From Orychophragmus violaceus (Eukaryota; Streptophyta; Magnoliopsida; Brassicales; Brassicaceae), in contig CM058239.1 in the NCBI GenBank assembly GCA_030180135.1, positions 48,309,270 through 48,373,269 of the forward strand: a stretch of DNA of 64,000 nt, written 5' to 3'. Made by a program: the position numbers and the translations under genes. Below are positions 1 to 13,681 of the stretch, one piece after another. Each line of letters opens with the position of its first letter. The first letter of the stretch is position 1. Below the pieces are notes generated by a model that was not told the origin of the DNA, ran no database searches, and saw nothing but the letters and a program-made list of their open reading frames with translations.

Positions 1-1521
1 CGACAGATCAAGGAGTTATTAAAAGATACTTAGGAAATGATAACTAAGAGAGTTGTGTGATTGGTGAGCCCTCTACGGGTTAGCAATCCGCTAATCCAAG
101 GTAACAGACTAAATGAGATTAAAAGACATTAATGAACCTTAAAGGTTTGCTTAATTGATTGTGTGCGTGTTTTTGCTTTGATGTTGTGTGTGCTATGTGC
201 AGGCTTGTGCTTAGACTACTCCGGTGTAGGGCCGGGTAGTCAGATGCGTGATACTTACGCCGGTCATGGGACCGGGTAAGTTTGTAGTTGCTCGATTCGG
301 TATAGAAACGAGTGGGGTTGGTGGTGGTGGTGGTTGTTTAGGACTTGCGGGATAGATCGTTGCTGCTTTAACCTTTATGTTCACCTTGTAGGACTTGCGT
401 GTTTACTTTATTTCAATAGGACTCTAGGGTGCGTTAGATCCCGCAAGTTTAGATTTGAAAGCAATCTGGTACTTGCGGATTGGATCCTCGGGTGGTTACC
501 TGTTGTGATTCTGGTTATGGTGTGAACCTACAGAGTGACGCCGGTAGGTATGTGGTCCGGAGAATACAGGGTCATGTCCTAGGGCAAAACTGCATGGAAG
601 CTTAGGTTACCATGGGGTAGCCCGAGTCGCTGTGTATCGATGGACTGAGAACAATGTTCTAGGTCGTAGGACTTCGTGTTTACGTCTAGGAGTCATGTGT
701 AGTTTTAGTTACCATGTCAATAGCTAAAGGGTTCCCGTGGAAGTTACCGAGTTCGCATAGTGGGACCAGTAGTGTTAAGTTTGTTGTGCGCGATAGTTAG
801 ATCGAGTCTAATCGAAGGCATGTGCCGCAGTGCCTTCGATTTCTGTAATCCTTCCTTTCATTTGCAAGTGCTTGTGTGTTGTAGGTCTATTACATCGTGG
901 TGTCACTTGATAGATCATTTCTTCTTTATGATTGTTATTTTGGGTTTTGGGGCGGGAATTGTAGTTATAGATAGATTAGAAGCCGTTAGTGGGGAACCGA
1001 CTCGCTGAGTGATCTTAGATCGCTCATTAGACTCCTTTTGTGTTTTTTTTCAGGTTTAGCAGCGATGGGCGCAAGAGGTCCTCGGTGTAGTTTCGGGATC
1101 GCTTGTTGGCTGGAGTTCTTGATTCGATGATTTTGATTGTTGTTTTCGGTTCGGCTTTATGGCGCATGTTTTATTCTTCTTTGTTGTGATTAGAATTGAA
1201 TAGGCGAATTGTTTTGTACAAACGTTATGCAAACGTTTATTTACTTAGAGATGAATTCGCTTCTATGGTATATTGGTTTAGTCCTGACCGACACAACTTG
1301 CAGAAGCAATACAGGTTGAAAAGCTTTGTATTGTGGAAGCAAGGTAAACGAAGTCAGCGACGGTTTGGTGCGAGCCCGTGCCTCGAACCGAACTGTCTGT
1401 GGCTTCGTATTGTGACGAACTTTTCCTGTTTGACTTGCTCGGGTTCGACTTGGTCATGATCTTGTTTGATTGTTGACCGGTCAGCTCGACGGTCCGCGGA
1501 TGACAGGAAAGGGGCGTTATA
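1..1521 (+). mobile_element. 3' part of a Ty3/gypsy-type LTR (window starts inside it)
   Basis: This stretch aligns by eye, with many substitutions, to 27935-28697 followed by 35442-36208. Shared blocks include the 'acgccggtagg' segment near 540, the 'gtttacgtctaggag' segment near 675 and the 'gaccggtcagctcg' segment near 1476. It ends in a GGGGCGTTATA sequence, where LTRs of this type normally end in TTACA; the final CA has apparently mutated to TA. A degenerate primer-site-like sequence follows at about 1522-1540. Short open frames inside it are not conserved between copies and are not genes. The LTR start lies outside the window. Confidence 0.7.
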
Positions 1522-2142
1522 AGCGGAGTATCTTTGGCCAAGACGTTTTTGAAGAACCAACTGAAAGGGTAAGGGTTTTGAAGGTTAAGATGAAAGAATA
1601 TCAGGACATACAAAAGTTATGTTGATAAGCAAATGAAACAGTTGGGAATTTTTGGTTGGAGATATGGTCTATCATAAGATAGTCACTTATCAGAGAAAGG
1701 ACCAAGCTATAAAGAATGCAAAGCTAAGTCCAAGGTACATGGGACCATGCAAGATTTTGCAGAGAATCAGGGAAGTGGCTTATAAGCTGGAGTTGCCAAC
1801 ATCTATTTATGTGTTTCATATTGTGGTCCATATCTCTATGCTAATGAAATTCATAAGTGACAAGCACAATGTGGTTTCTGAACCACCTTCGGACTTAAGG
1901 CATATCTGACAATGGAAGGAAGACCAGTTCTAAGTTTTTGGTGAGAAATTCAAGCCATTTGGAAGAAGTTAGAATGTTAAGATGATCTAAATCATTTGGG
2001 ATTGTGATGGTGAAGAAGAAACAACTTGGGAACCAGAAGCAAGGAAGAAAGCTGAATTTCCTAAGTGGTTTGAGAAACTCAAGGAAAATCTGGAAAAGAA
2101 GACTAACACTCGAGGACGAGTCTAAGCCAAGTAGGGGTGAGT
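1522..2142 (+). pseudogene. Ty3/gypsy internal remnant: integrase C-terminus and polypurine tract
   Basis: Only the 3' end of a pol gene survives. The frame at 1652-1909 reads VGDMVYHK, then KLSPRYMGPCKIL, then VAYKLELP and FHIVVHISML. This is the GPY/F module at the integrase C-terminus of plant chromovirus-type gypsy elements. After a stop, a degraded frame continues to about 2125. A polypurine tract (AGTAGGGGTGAGT) then sits directly before TGTAACG, the start of the next LTR. Gag, protease, reverse transcriptase and RNase H are missing, so a large internal deletion joined the primer-site end to the integrase end. Tekay-like affiliation is an inference from the GPY/F wording. Confidence 0.75.
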
Positions 2143-3400
2143 TGTAACGCTCGCGCTCAGCGACCAAACTAGAACGGTCCAAGGTTGGTCATCTAGAATG
2201 ACCTTTGAAGACGGTGAATATTAAAAATTAGGAGGATTTTCTGGAAAACCAAGGGTTGTTGTGTGAAAGCCGAGCTAAATGGAGCTGGATGAGTTCAGTT
2301 TGGAATTTTCGGACCTAGAGCGGTGGTTGAGCTGGTTGGTCGGATTCAGACAAATTTGGTCAGGATTCATACAATGTTTGGTCAAGATTCAGACAAGACA
2401 ATTGAGAGTGTCAAATTAAGCTCAGTTTGTGGGAAATTGAGTAAAGTTGTTTTTGGCGGGAACGGTTACTGGCCAAAACGCAGACTGTTGGCTCAAGGAA
2501 AAGTGTGGGAATGGTTATCTGATGCAATTTCATGCGCCTTAGGGGTTAAAATGCAAGACATACAGTTTGGATTGGATTGACCAATCATGAAAAGCGTGGA
2601 AGCGGTTTTGGATGGTTTTTGGGTGGTTGGCTTGACGAAAACAATCTTATGGGCTATAAAATCGACCCTTAAGAAACTTTTTATCAATTTCCGCATAGAA
2701 AGAAAGAAAACTCGAGAGAGAGAGAACTTGAAAGTGAGATTAACCACTCAGACTGAAAAAAAAAAGAGATTTGGCAGTGAGATTCCCCATGAGTTGGACA
2801 AGCAATTGACTATGACTGCCGTACTGGTTGGATCGGCGATTGTTCTATTGGATCAAGTACAAGAGTTGTAAGAATCACTCTCATCAACCAAACCGAAATA
2901 CTAAGGTGAGTGTGTGACTGTGGCTATGGTTTATGATCGTTTGCTTGTATAGATTCGTCGAGTCTAGGTTTGCTAGGACTGTTCTGATTGCTTTCTTATT
3001 GATTATTATGTGTTATCCTGACTTAACCGATCTATCGGTTCCTTTCACTAAGCTTCTAGATCAAATCATGCTCTTCGGGGGGGGCATTTTGCTCGCTAAG
3101 GCTTGATGAATGATCGCGGAAGATGGCTCTTGACTTAGAATGGTCAAATCGGTTAAGTGATTGTTCTGATAAGCATGATAGACTGACTAAATATATGAAT
3201 TGTTTGCGTGATTATTTTGTGGCTAAGTGAGAGTGTACGACCACTCTCACTAAGCAACCCATTTGCTTATGCCTATTTTATGGATGCAGGTAAATGACTG
3301 TTTGATGATTGTACTGACAAAGCTTAGTTGCGAGACAAAGGACGACTAAATAGAAAGGATTGTACGATTTTGATAGATTGATTAAGTATGATGTAATAGC
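2143..3400 (+). mobile_element. 5' part of a gypsy LTR following the polypurine tract
   Basis: The sequence begins TGTAACGCTCG immediately after the polypurine tract, as a 3' LTR should. A TATA box (TATAAAA, 2655-2661) lies about 510 bp in, followed by a purine-rich stretch, which suits a U3/R boundary. It does not obviously match the LTR end at 1-1521, so the two may belong to different copies or subfamilies. The right edge is not defined; 3400 is where recognisable LTR-like sequence fades. Confidence 0.5.
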
Positions 3401-6400
3401 TTGTAGTGAACTAGTCATTGTCCTTAAACCTCTAATCTATCTAAGTTTTATACTTTAAATTGCTTATCTAGAACGAATAAAAACACAAAAATATTTTTTA
3501 AGTATGGAAAAAGTTGAAAATGGCCTAAGCCTCGCGGAGGAAATCGCCCAACACTTCTCGCGCTAAGGCGCATGAGGAAACAAATTTGGCTGGGGTGTTT
3601 CACTAAGCTCCAAGCAGAAGACCCAATAAATAAAAAGACGCCATGGCAGCTCTTAACCAAGAAGTGATTCAGATTGGCGAGTCTCTATGTTAATGAAAAT
3701 AAGTCTCATATCGTTCAGTAGACTTCTTATAGAAGTCTGAAAGCAACACTAAGTTTGAATTGTACCTAAAAGATAATGAGTAAGACTAATCTACATCATG
3801 ATGTATAGTTTCTGTAATTATTTAATATTTGTTATAATTCAATCTACTATATAAAATTTATAAATTTAGGGATGATTCTCTACCTTGCACTTTGTGGGGA
3901 TACTATGCAAAACAAGTGATTCAACATACTTCTCAAAATAGTTCATCTTCTACTGTTATTAGTATCTGGTTTGCATGAAATAAAAAAAATATGAAAGTAA
4001 CTATATTTGCATTCATATGGTTCTGCAACTACTCCCATCGAATTATTTGGTCCTACTTGTTATCACCGGGATCAAGGATACTTTCAACAAGAAATATATC
4101 AAAGAGTTAGTAATGGACTAGCTGAAAACCAAAGTGTATCAGAAGCTTGGTCCGGGATAACCAGCAACGGAAAGAAAGGGAAGAGATAATAATTAATTAT
4201 TATTAACATATTACTTAATTAATCTTGTGATTTATTTCTTTAGGGAATTTGTACATCTCTAATGCATACAACTCTACCAAAATCATATTCGGATCTGAAA
4301 ATAACCCATAATTTGCAAAGTGGTTAGATATGTACAAGAAGTAGAACCGTTTACAAAACTTCTTTTTCAACAAAAACACGACGATAAAAATCACCAATCT
4401 TCTTTCTGAGGCTAACCGATCAACAAATTATTGATATTTTAAAATTAAAGTTCTAAGGTTATATGAGTATCACGATGTAGGTCAAGGTCTCTTGTGGAAT
4501 TATGTTCTTTCGGATGAAATGGTAAGTGAAAGCAGAAGATTTGTTTTCTTTACAATATATATAAGAAAATATATAGTAGATATATACTATTAACCTAATG
4601 TGTTTTTTATGTATGATACAAAGATGGAATTGATTATTACACTAACCGATGTTTCTAGCCTTAAGGGTTTAGAAAAACAAAAGAGGGAATAGCTTGAAAT
4701 AAAATACGTCAAAGTTGTCTATGATGCTTCAAGATTTTTTACAATGAAGTCTGAATATATGCTCTGCGTAGTTCCAAGATCTTCAATCCGAAGGATTGAT
4801 GCCATCGATGATAGACATTATTTGGATTTTTAAGTATCCAACGAGTACAAGATTTCCACACTCCGACTAATGCTTATGTTGGTATTGATGTGAGATCTAT
4901 TTTTTGGTATATATTATTTATTTTTATTTACTATGTTAACATACTCATGATTTTGCAGATGTAATGTAATTGATTGTGGACCCATGAATGTTGATGTTGA
5001 TAACCATGCAACATCAAAAAGAATTTTCCATATCAAAGACTCACGGTAATATTGATTCTTATATGTTTTATGTTTGTTATGTGTATAATCATTTTGGTCT
5101 TGGTATTTTTATATAGTTAGTGTTAAAATTTGTAAGGATAACTGGTTAAGGTATGTAGCTTTAGATATACATGCCCATGCTTTTAGAAATCGATTAGCTG
5201 CTGCTAATGGGCGAGATTTTATCTATGTTTTAAAATTTTGAAAAAAATGTTCTTTTTGGATGTAAGAGTTTCATTGTTTTAAATATATCACATCTAGCTT
5301 ATTTTTGGTTTATAAGTCTATTACAATTATAAGTATTTATGTATGTGATTAGAAGATATTGAAGTAGGGACTCAAGAAGAATTGTCTAATGTCTTAATTA
5401 ACCCTCATTTACCGGAAATAGAAGATTTGAGGGATAAATTTGAGTCTTTTGAAGTTTTCATTGCAACATAGAGAGAAGAGATGTTCCTCGAAGCTAGTTA
5501 ACCTTGTCAGATTTCTATAAGATTTTTATATTATGTTATTGAATTTGGAAACTATATATTTGTGATGTATTTAAATACTTATCTATTTATATTATTTTTT
5601 ATTTAAAAATTTGACTCCTTTAAAGTCCATAATAATGTGTTTTAATGATATTGTCACATAAAATAAATGTTTCTATTTTAAACCGAGACATAAATTGATG
5701 ATTAAAATATTTTTGATTTAAGTCTAAGTTTTTATGCTTATTTTATGGAAAGTTAACTAATAATATCTTAAAATTTTGCATTATATAACGTAAAATGTTT
5801 TGTCAAAATCTCATTACCACGATTCCATTATTTTTGTAAAACTGGATAATATTTTCCGTGTTGCAGGCCCAATTAATTTTGGATAATACCAATATTTTCT
5901 AGTATAATACACCATGTTTATTATTAAACCTTTATAGTTTTAATTTGACAGTTACCTAATACGATACAAATAAATTTATTAATAGACCAAGAATATCTAA
6001 TTTTACCACGAGTTACATTTATGGAAGTGAGTTAATTAATTATACATGATGTAGGGAAACTAATAAGTTTAAATTTGTATGACAAATAATAAATCTAACA
6101 GATTTTACTCATTTCCTATTATGTTTTAATGGAAAAGATACGAAATTCAAACTCTATATTTCCTTTAAGTTTATATCACTCTAATGTTCTATGTTTAATT
6201 TCTTTAATATTTCATTTATATTTCAATAGCTCCTATTTTAATTAAATCATGGAGGTCATCATGAGAACCAATTTTATATGCCATCTCCGATGACGTTTTA
6301 CGTCTAATATTACAGAGACATTAAGAAAAAAATAGAATTTTTTTGGTTTTGGTCATTAAATCTTAAGTAATTATCCTTTAGAAATAAATACAAATCAACC

Positions 6401-8041
6401 AACAATAAAATCAATTCCAGAATATAAGTGGTCATAAAACATAAAAGATTATATACACGCTCATTACAAACTGTTGGAAGATAAGTCTGAAACCATTTTA
6501 TAATTTTGTTGGCATGTACAGTATCAGGGATTGCAAACAATCTCCGGCTTACACAATTGGTAATTTAATTTCATTAGCATGTTCAAATTTCTTAGGTTAA
6601 CAAATTCATGTGTTGGTTGCATTTATCATATCCTTTTTCATTTCATTATTTGTTGTCAAATTTGATTAGAGTTATCTTCTATGTTGTAGACATGCAAACT
6701 ACAGAGCATGGTCGCATGGTCGGAACGACTATGCCAAAACAATTGAGTTTCATATTATAGAAATATAGTAAGTTTCTTTGTTCTCATAACATATTTTCAT
6801 TATAAAACTTATAGTCTTTTTCCAATGAAATACTTATATTAGTCTTGTATATTCTATAGGGGTATATCTGTAACATGCATCACTAGAGGAAAACTGGCTA
6901 TCCAATTTGACGAATACTGGAATTCCATTGGTTACTTTGAGACTATTTTCATCTTGAGATTTTGGCATGTAAATTAAAGTAAGGGTAAATAAACCTCGAT
7001 TTAGATTTTTATAATTATATTTAAAACGTTTAATTTATCGATTGCCAATTTATGTACTTTACTATTTTCATTGAGTTTTTTTAATGAATTTAAGTACTCT
7101 AACTGGAGAGAATTCACAACTTGAATTTGATTAAGATATTGAAGATATTGTTGATTAAAAAGTGGTATATATTTTAATATTTTTTAATTTTATTTAAATG
7201 TTGAAATCTTTTATAGTTTATTAACTTTTGATTTAATTTCTTTTTTAGGACTTTGTTCACCAAAGCCACTTGATCTTGGTTCAGGCCATGAATATCTCTT
7301 ATATACTTCAAATGGAACCTGATGGGCTTTCTAAAATATAAAGTTTTATCTTTATATTTTTTTTGTTTAAACACTTTTTTATTTATTTTAGATATTATTT
7401 TTAAAATTAAGCTCCATTATAAATATTAGAATAATAAACATAACCACCAACCAAAAAAGATTTGATATTAATATTCGTTTTAGGGTTCTTTAGTGTATAT
7501 TCTTGTGACTGATAACTTGATGAAGTCTATTTTATTACCTTATGGTTTCCTATTGAAATGAGTAATACTATTTGGGTTATCTTAAACAATTTGCAGACCC
7601 GTTGAAGGCCTATGGAATAATTAGTTCTGAAAAATGAAAACTAAATCATTAAATTGGTATCATAGTATCAACCCATATAAAAAAAATTGTTTAATTGGAC
7701 AATAAAATCAATATCTGCATAAGGTGCAAGCGAATCATCTTGTAGTATGTAAATTTTTACAAATTAAATATTTCTCTTTCAAATGTAATTCTAAATTAAT
7801 AGTATTTAGATTATTTTGTGTATTTTAGGTCAACAATACATGGGTTATGTAGGCAACTAAGTTTTTTCATCTAGTTTTTATTGAATTAAAACAGATAATT
7901 GTACAATAGCTCGAAAGAGAGAAGTTGAGCCGGCAAAACAAGTGAATATCCCCACAAACTAAATCCAGCAGAAAATTTAACTCCCTAAGAATCAAATCCC
8001 TATAAATAAGGAAACAAAACCTACAACTAAAACATATATAA
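3401..8041. other. AT-rich intergenic DNA without an intact gene
   Basis: About 4.6 kb of AT-rich sequence. Open frames are short, AT-driven and lack recognisable domains. One stretch (4240-5500) gives weak protein-like readings, listed separately. No tRNA, tandem array or terminal inverted repeat was seen. Confidence 0.5.
4240..5500 (+). pseudogene. Possible relic of an RPA1-like OB-fold coding sequence
   Basis: Three short readings in successive frames look like decayed protein: LYISNAYNSTKIIFGSE near 4250-4310, VIDCGPMNVDVDNHATSKR near 4970-5025, and NPHLPEIEDLRDKFESFEV near 5400-5455. The layout resembles plant replication-protein-A-like OB-fold genes (DUF223 type), where a VGEV-x-DCG strand precedes a nucleic-acid-binding loop and an NP-x-IPE-x-x-x-FR motif occurs. 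Stops and frameshifts separate the pieces. RPA-like genes are sometimes carried by plant Helitrons and one lies about 2.5 kb away, but no continuity is visible. The assignment rests on motif memory only. Confidence 0.22.
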
Positions 8042-9105
8042 TCAATACTATTAAAACAGGAAGGTTTGCCATGGTACATAAATGTTGTTCCCGAAATTTG
8101 CCCTTGATATTATTAGGATTTGTAACCTTCATTAAGGGTAAAACTGTAAAACAATTTATATTTGATTTATTATCTCTACAATCCATGTTTCCAAACAAGA
8201 CAATTATTAAACATGTAGCCAAACAACCAAAATCTAATGGGTCCCACTTTCCTAATTAATTAAAATCAAAACAAATTAATTGATAAATATAATTAATAAT
8301 TTATACATCAACAATTATATATAAATTAAGATTCTCTAATTTATGATTTAATTCAAAATTTTATGATTTAATTCAAAATATATTTATAATATATTTTAAT
8401 ATCTCTTTATTTTGTTTTAAATATATATACACATATTACGATTGATGTTTTTACGATTGTACTTTTTAGCAGGTTTTTCCATCAAACTGAAAAATATTTA
8501 ATTAATTAAACGGGTTGAAAAATTAATTAGCCAATCTCGATTATAAATTTTCTATAAAAAAATTCGCATATAGTAAATAATTTCAGTTGATATATTTTAA
8601 AATTAATAAAATATTAAAATGATTTCATACTTATATTATTCAAATATTTGAAGCGTCAAATTATGCTTTATGTTTGAATGAAGTTTTTAACGGATAGTTC
8701 CATCAAATTTGCAAATTATATATACGACTACAACATGTATTTTATAAAATAATATTTTAGATAAATAAAATAACAATTAAACATATACCACGTAACTTTT
8801 ACAATAGTTGTTTTCACATATATATTTTTCCAAACTATGATCTTACGATACAACACAGATTAAAATATATAATGCGAAATCGTTATTTTAATCTCTTAAT
8901 CCTTACGATATATCTCCTCCAAATAACACATAATTCATTTTAAAAAACTAAATTGATAACTCACTGTTTATAATGTTGGTTAAACAATTATAATCAAAAT
9001 TAGATTACATAATTAAAAATCTAAACTACTATTAACAAAATGAATAAAAAGTAAAATTTGTAAAGAAAATTATACCCGCACTTAGAAGTGCGGGTCAAAA
9101 TCTAG
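8042..9105 (+). mobile_element. Non-autonomous Helitron 1
   Basis: It starts with TC (TCAATACTATTAAAACAGG, a typical Brassicaceae Helitron 5' end) preceded by A, and ends with CTAG followed by T, as expected for insertion between A and T without target duplication. Nine bases upstream of the terminal CTAG-containing end is a hairpin (9075-9094): arm CCCGCACTT, two-base loop, arm AAGTGCGGG. No Rep/helicase frame is present in its 1064 bp, so it must be mobilised in trans. The interior is strongly related to 12945-13959. Confidence 0.85.
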
Positions 9106-11041
9106 TTTGATTTAAATCCAGAATCTACCAATAACAAACCAAACTTGTAATTTTTGACACATGCGAAGATCTTTGAACGAGATTTATTGTTTATATACTA
9201 CATTATCAAATATTGTTTTTTTTTAAAGAGTACTTTTACATGGCGAGGATCTGGCTTCATATGTTCTATAATATAGGAATAGAAAACATAAAATCTCGAT
9301 AGATGAAGTTTGTCAGCAAAACCTCCATGCAGAGTTTGGCTAAGACTTCATTTCCAAGTTTTGAGATAGTATGCCACAAACTCTAACTTACAATTCAAGT
9401 AACTCAAACACCAATTATCAAAATAACCAATAAATATGAAAATGCAACAACCCAAAAAGCGAAATGAAATCGTAAAACAACATTTAAAATTCAAAATACG
9501 GAAAGCAAGAAAAGTCCTAAAATCACTCGATCCAACAAGGCGTACAATTACTCGTCATGCTAACATAAAAAGATAAGAAAAAGGGTGTGAGTAACAAGGG
9601 AGTCACTCAGTGAGATATAAGATACTAAACACGCAAGCCCACAAAATCGTTCCTAGCATTCCATATATAGCAGTCTAGCTTAAATATACACAAACATGGT
9701 ACCGAAAGCATCCAAGCATAGAAAAAAATTTCCAATGAGAATTAAGTGTTCGTCCATACACTCCGAAGAGAATTAATGATGGATGTCGTGTCCATCGCAC
9801 TGCCTAGGGGGACGCTTTATCGTTTTTTTAGGACACATGCAGTAGATCGATCCAGACTTGCTCGCACCCCCCCCCCCCCCCACCTCACACAATAACATTC
9901 AGCGGGATTGAATCCCAGGTGTCACTTACTAGATGAGATTCAAACCCACCATCTCATTTACTCAAATATCTATATAAGTGTCTATCTATACCAACCAGTT
10001 ACCAGTTAATAGAAAACACAAAGAAGGAGTTGAATTATCTATATTCATATGTCCAATAACAAACAAAACTAATTAGACTTGATTAGAGAAACATATTACA
10101 TTTAGGTACTAAACTATCTATACGAGGGGGTTAAAGACTAAATACAAGAGCATGACACTCCTTACCTTAATTTATTAGAACCTGAAAAACGACGATTGAA
10201 GAAATAGCGGTCAAAGCGGTTGTGATTAAGGAAATACCACTTTGTAAATTGGAGATTAGAAATTTAGTTTCGGTAAATATATTTCCCATAAATCTAATTG
10301 CCATAAATACACTTTCTATAAAGGAAAATTCTCGGAAAATAAAACTTTCCTAAAACAGAACTAGAGTTTTCAATGGGCATACAAATTATTTAGAAAGAAT
10401 TAGCCAAAACATATCTGGAAAGATGAGTTCATGAGATTCGTATATGTATGTAAATAGCTCCATGGTTCCTCCTGGTTCACTGGGAAAACGCTCACCAAGT
10501 TGGTTAGTCTCATATCTGACCTACACATATTTGCCTCAGAAAAACATACATAACATTCAAACGAAAACTTTAAAAGAAAAATAGCTTGCGGCTACACGTA
10601 GATATGAGAGTCACATAAAACCTTACCGAATTTTAGCTTGATCTGATTAGATGTTCCCATTCATTTATTTTTTTCTCCCAAGCGGGGTTAAATCACGAAT
10701 TCACATTACACATACACAATTTAGAAAAAATGGCTACAACTTTTGACTCCTACCTCAAATCTGAACGAATTTGGTCTTTCTCGAAAGAGGAGACTCTTGG
10801 ATTTCCAATGATATGTTATTTTTTTGTGGGTCCACACGGTTCTCCTAAAAATCGTCTCACAAGATAACGACCAAAATAAATGGTAGGAGAATCTTAGGAC
10901 TCTTGGAACTTGGACCAAAAGAATATAAAATAACAAATAGGCTGCAAGGGTTTCACAAGTTTTGAGAAAAAAAAATTAAAACCAATTAAATTAGTCATTA
11001 CAAAAAATTATAAAAAAAAGTTAAATGCTTTGAGTGTGATA
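9106..11041 (-). other. Intergenic DNA with a probable minus-strand LTR relic (about 9446-10960)
   Basis: Read on the minus strand, 9446-10960 resembles the 3' half of the gypsy LTRs elsewhere in the window, including a 'ctcactgagtgactc' block near 9600 comparable with 'cgctgagtgatc' near 1000. It would end at the TGCAACAACCC on the plus strand at 9446. The 5' end was not found. A run of 15 C residues lies at 9867-9881. No gene is supported. Confidence 0.35.
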
Positions 11042-11304
11042 TACTCCCTCCGTTTTTTAATAGTTGACGTTTTAGAAATTGTATTTTGTGTCAAATTAGT
11101 TGACGTTTTCAATTTTCGATGTAAAATCAATTAAATTTTTATATTTGTGACTATTTGTATTCTGAAATTAATTTTGTTATTGGTTGAATTGTGTTTAGGT
11201 AGACAGTTAATGATATTTTTGTTTAGAAAATATAAAAAATTAAATATTTTCTTAATATGTGTGTCATAACCTAAAACGACAAGTAAAAGAAAACGGAGGG
11301 AGTA
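11042..11304. mobile_element. Stowaway-like MITE
   Basis: Terminal inverted repeats CTCCCTCCGTTTT (from 11044) and AAAACGGAGGGAG (ending 11302) are flanked on each side by TA, the target duplication of Tc1/mariner-type elements. The interior (about 235 bp) is AT-rich and contains the subterminal repeat AGTTGACGTTTT twice near the left end. It has no coding capacity. The CTCCCTCCGT terminus is widespread in plant Stowaway elements. Confidence 0.85.
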
Positions 11305-12844
11305 TTTTTTGTAATTGTACAATAAGTAGAAGTGTCCATGTTTTGCAAGAAAAGGTTAAAGAACTAGGCAACTAGCGCAACAAAATCTGTGTTGTATAAA
11401 TGTATACACTAAAAACTCTATGGATTAATAATGTTAAAATTTTAATATTTTATTTATAGAGTTATTAGTGATATATATAACTAATTTGAATGAAATATTT
11501 CTCTAGATATTCTGTAATTAAAATAAGAAATTTTCATTAAATGTATACTTTCTAATTTTTTCTTTATTTAATATTTATTTACTTGATTACGTTTTTCAGA
11601 CCATTTCTTTTTTTTTTCTTTTTGGTGTTTTTTTAATACGAAGTTTAAGAGATTAATTTTCTCATATGTTTATATCATAATGTGCATTCATATGAACAAA
11701 ACACGGTTTGCTTTAAAGACAATTGATTTTTATTCTTCTTTTTAGCATCATGTATCTTTGTCTTAAAAATATTACAAAATTAACAATGACATATCGTAAA
11801 GGATGTGTATGGTGTATTGAACAGATGATTTTGACTGATTTGACAAATCATGTGTTACTCAAACATGGATTTAAAAAAAAAATTACTCAAAATCCAATGT
11901 TAAGGATAAAAGATTTGTATTTTTTTTTAAAAATCCACTTTTATTGAAATATTGATTTTAAAAAATCCTTCCAATCCATTGTTATGTTATTGAACTTGTT
12001 TTAGTGACTAAGAGAATTTTATGAGATTTTAACAGAGTTTCTTAGTTAAAATATAAAGATTCATATGATTTTAGATGGCATTTCATGGGATTTTAGTACC
12101 AAATTTAACACTTTCCTTAAATTCACCCAAAATCATTAGAATCGTTTAAACTCTTATAAATCTCAAACCACTTAGTTGAATGCATTCCCGAAGAGATAGC
12201 TTATGCCTTCGTAGTTGCATAACTTTTTATATGTTACATATGTTGCACCGGGACGGATACGGGGACGGAAAGCGGAGATGGAAACGGATACAAAAACGAC
12301 AAAACTCAAAATATATAAAAATGGGGACAGTATGAGTACGTATAATATATATAAGATAAAATATCTATATATACCATAAAATAACAATAAAAAAATTATA
12401 TATAAATCCATTATAAAAAGGCTTTTAACTTGTTATCTAGTGAGCAACTTTACTAATTTCAACCTAGATCTAATATTCATTACCTTTTCGCATTAGTTTT
12501 TAGTAGAAAATTAACATTTGAAAAGAAAAAAAAAAACATTTGGAAAAAAACATTTTCATCTAGAAACGTCTCCCAAAAGTTCTTAATGACAAATTGGCTT
12601 CAAAACGTTACGGAGACAGCCCCAAGGTATCCTCAAGCGATCCCCGTCCCCGAAACATCCCCAAAGCGGGAAACGTCAACTGTTAGGCGTGCTTTCTAGT
12701 CTACAAATTTATGGTGTTTATAGAACCGTATAATTAATTACATAGAATTTCCAAATAAATTATCGAATTTGGTTATATTTTGAATTGGCTTTCAGAACAA
12801 TTAATTCATCATGATTACTATCATGATTATTATGTTATCGAATA
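11305..12844. other. AT-rich intergenic DNA with a GC-rich degenerate inverted repeat (12243-12690)
   Basis: Mostly AT-rich sequence without a credible gene. At 12243-12290 there is a GGGACGGATACGGGGACGG-type stretch, and at 12640-12690 a CCCCGTCCCCGAAAC-type stretch in the opposite sense. This suggests the ends of a decayed DNA transposon or MITE of about 450 bp. No target duplication could be assigned. Confidence 0.3.
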
Positions 12845-13612
12845 TCAATACAATTAAAAAATTAGAGTCAAAAGAAAACTAACATTTAGTTCATGTGTTT
12901 ATTACAACTTATGCCATTGCATATTAATGATCTAATTAAATTTCATTAAGGGTAATTAGGGAATATAACATTATCTCTACAATCCATGTTTCCAAACAAG
13001 ACAATTATTAAACATGTAGCCAAACAACCAAAATATAATGGGTCCCACTTTCCTAATTAATTAAAATCAAAACAAATTAATTGATAAATATAATTAATAA
13101 TTTATACATCAACTATTATATATATATAAATTAATATTCTCTAATTTATGATTTAATTCAAAATAATTTATAATATATTTTAATATTTTTTATTTTGTTT
13201 CAAATATATACATATATATATATATATTACGATTGATGTTTTTGCGATTGTACTTTTTAGCAGGTTTTTCCATCAAACTGAAAAATATTTAAATAATTAA
13301 ACGTGTTGAAAAATTAATTAGCCAATTTCGATTATAAATTTTCTATAAAAAAATTCGCATGAGTTTAAAATATATATACATATATATGTATACATATAGT
13401 AAATAATTTTAGTTGATATATTTTAAACTTAATAAAAATATTAAAATGATTTCATATTTATATTATTCAAATATTTGAAGCGTCAAATTATGCTTTATAT
13501 TTGAATGAAGTTTTTTAACGTATAAACGACTACAACATGTGTTTTATAAAATAATATTTTAGATAAATATAATAACAATTAAACATATACCACATAACTT
13601 TTACAATAGTTT

Positions 13613-13681
<69 letters not shown>

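Noticed and set aside
9930..9970. tRNA gene (B-box-like GGTTTGAATCTC on the minus strand)
   Set aside because: No A-box, acceptor stem or cloverleaf could be drawn around it.
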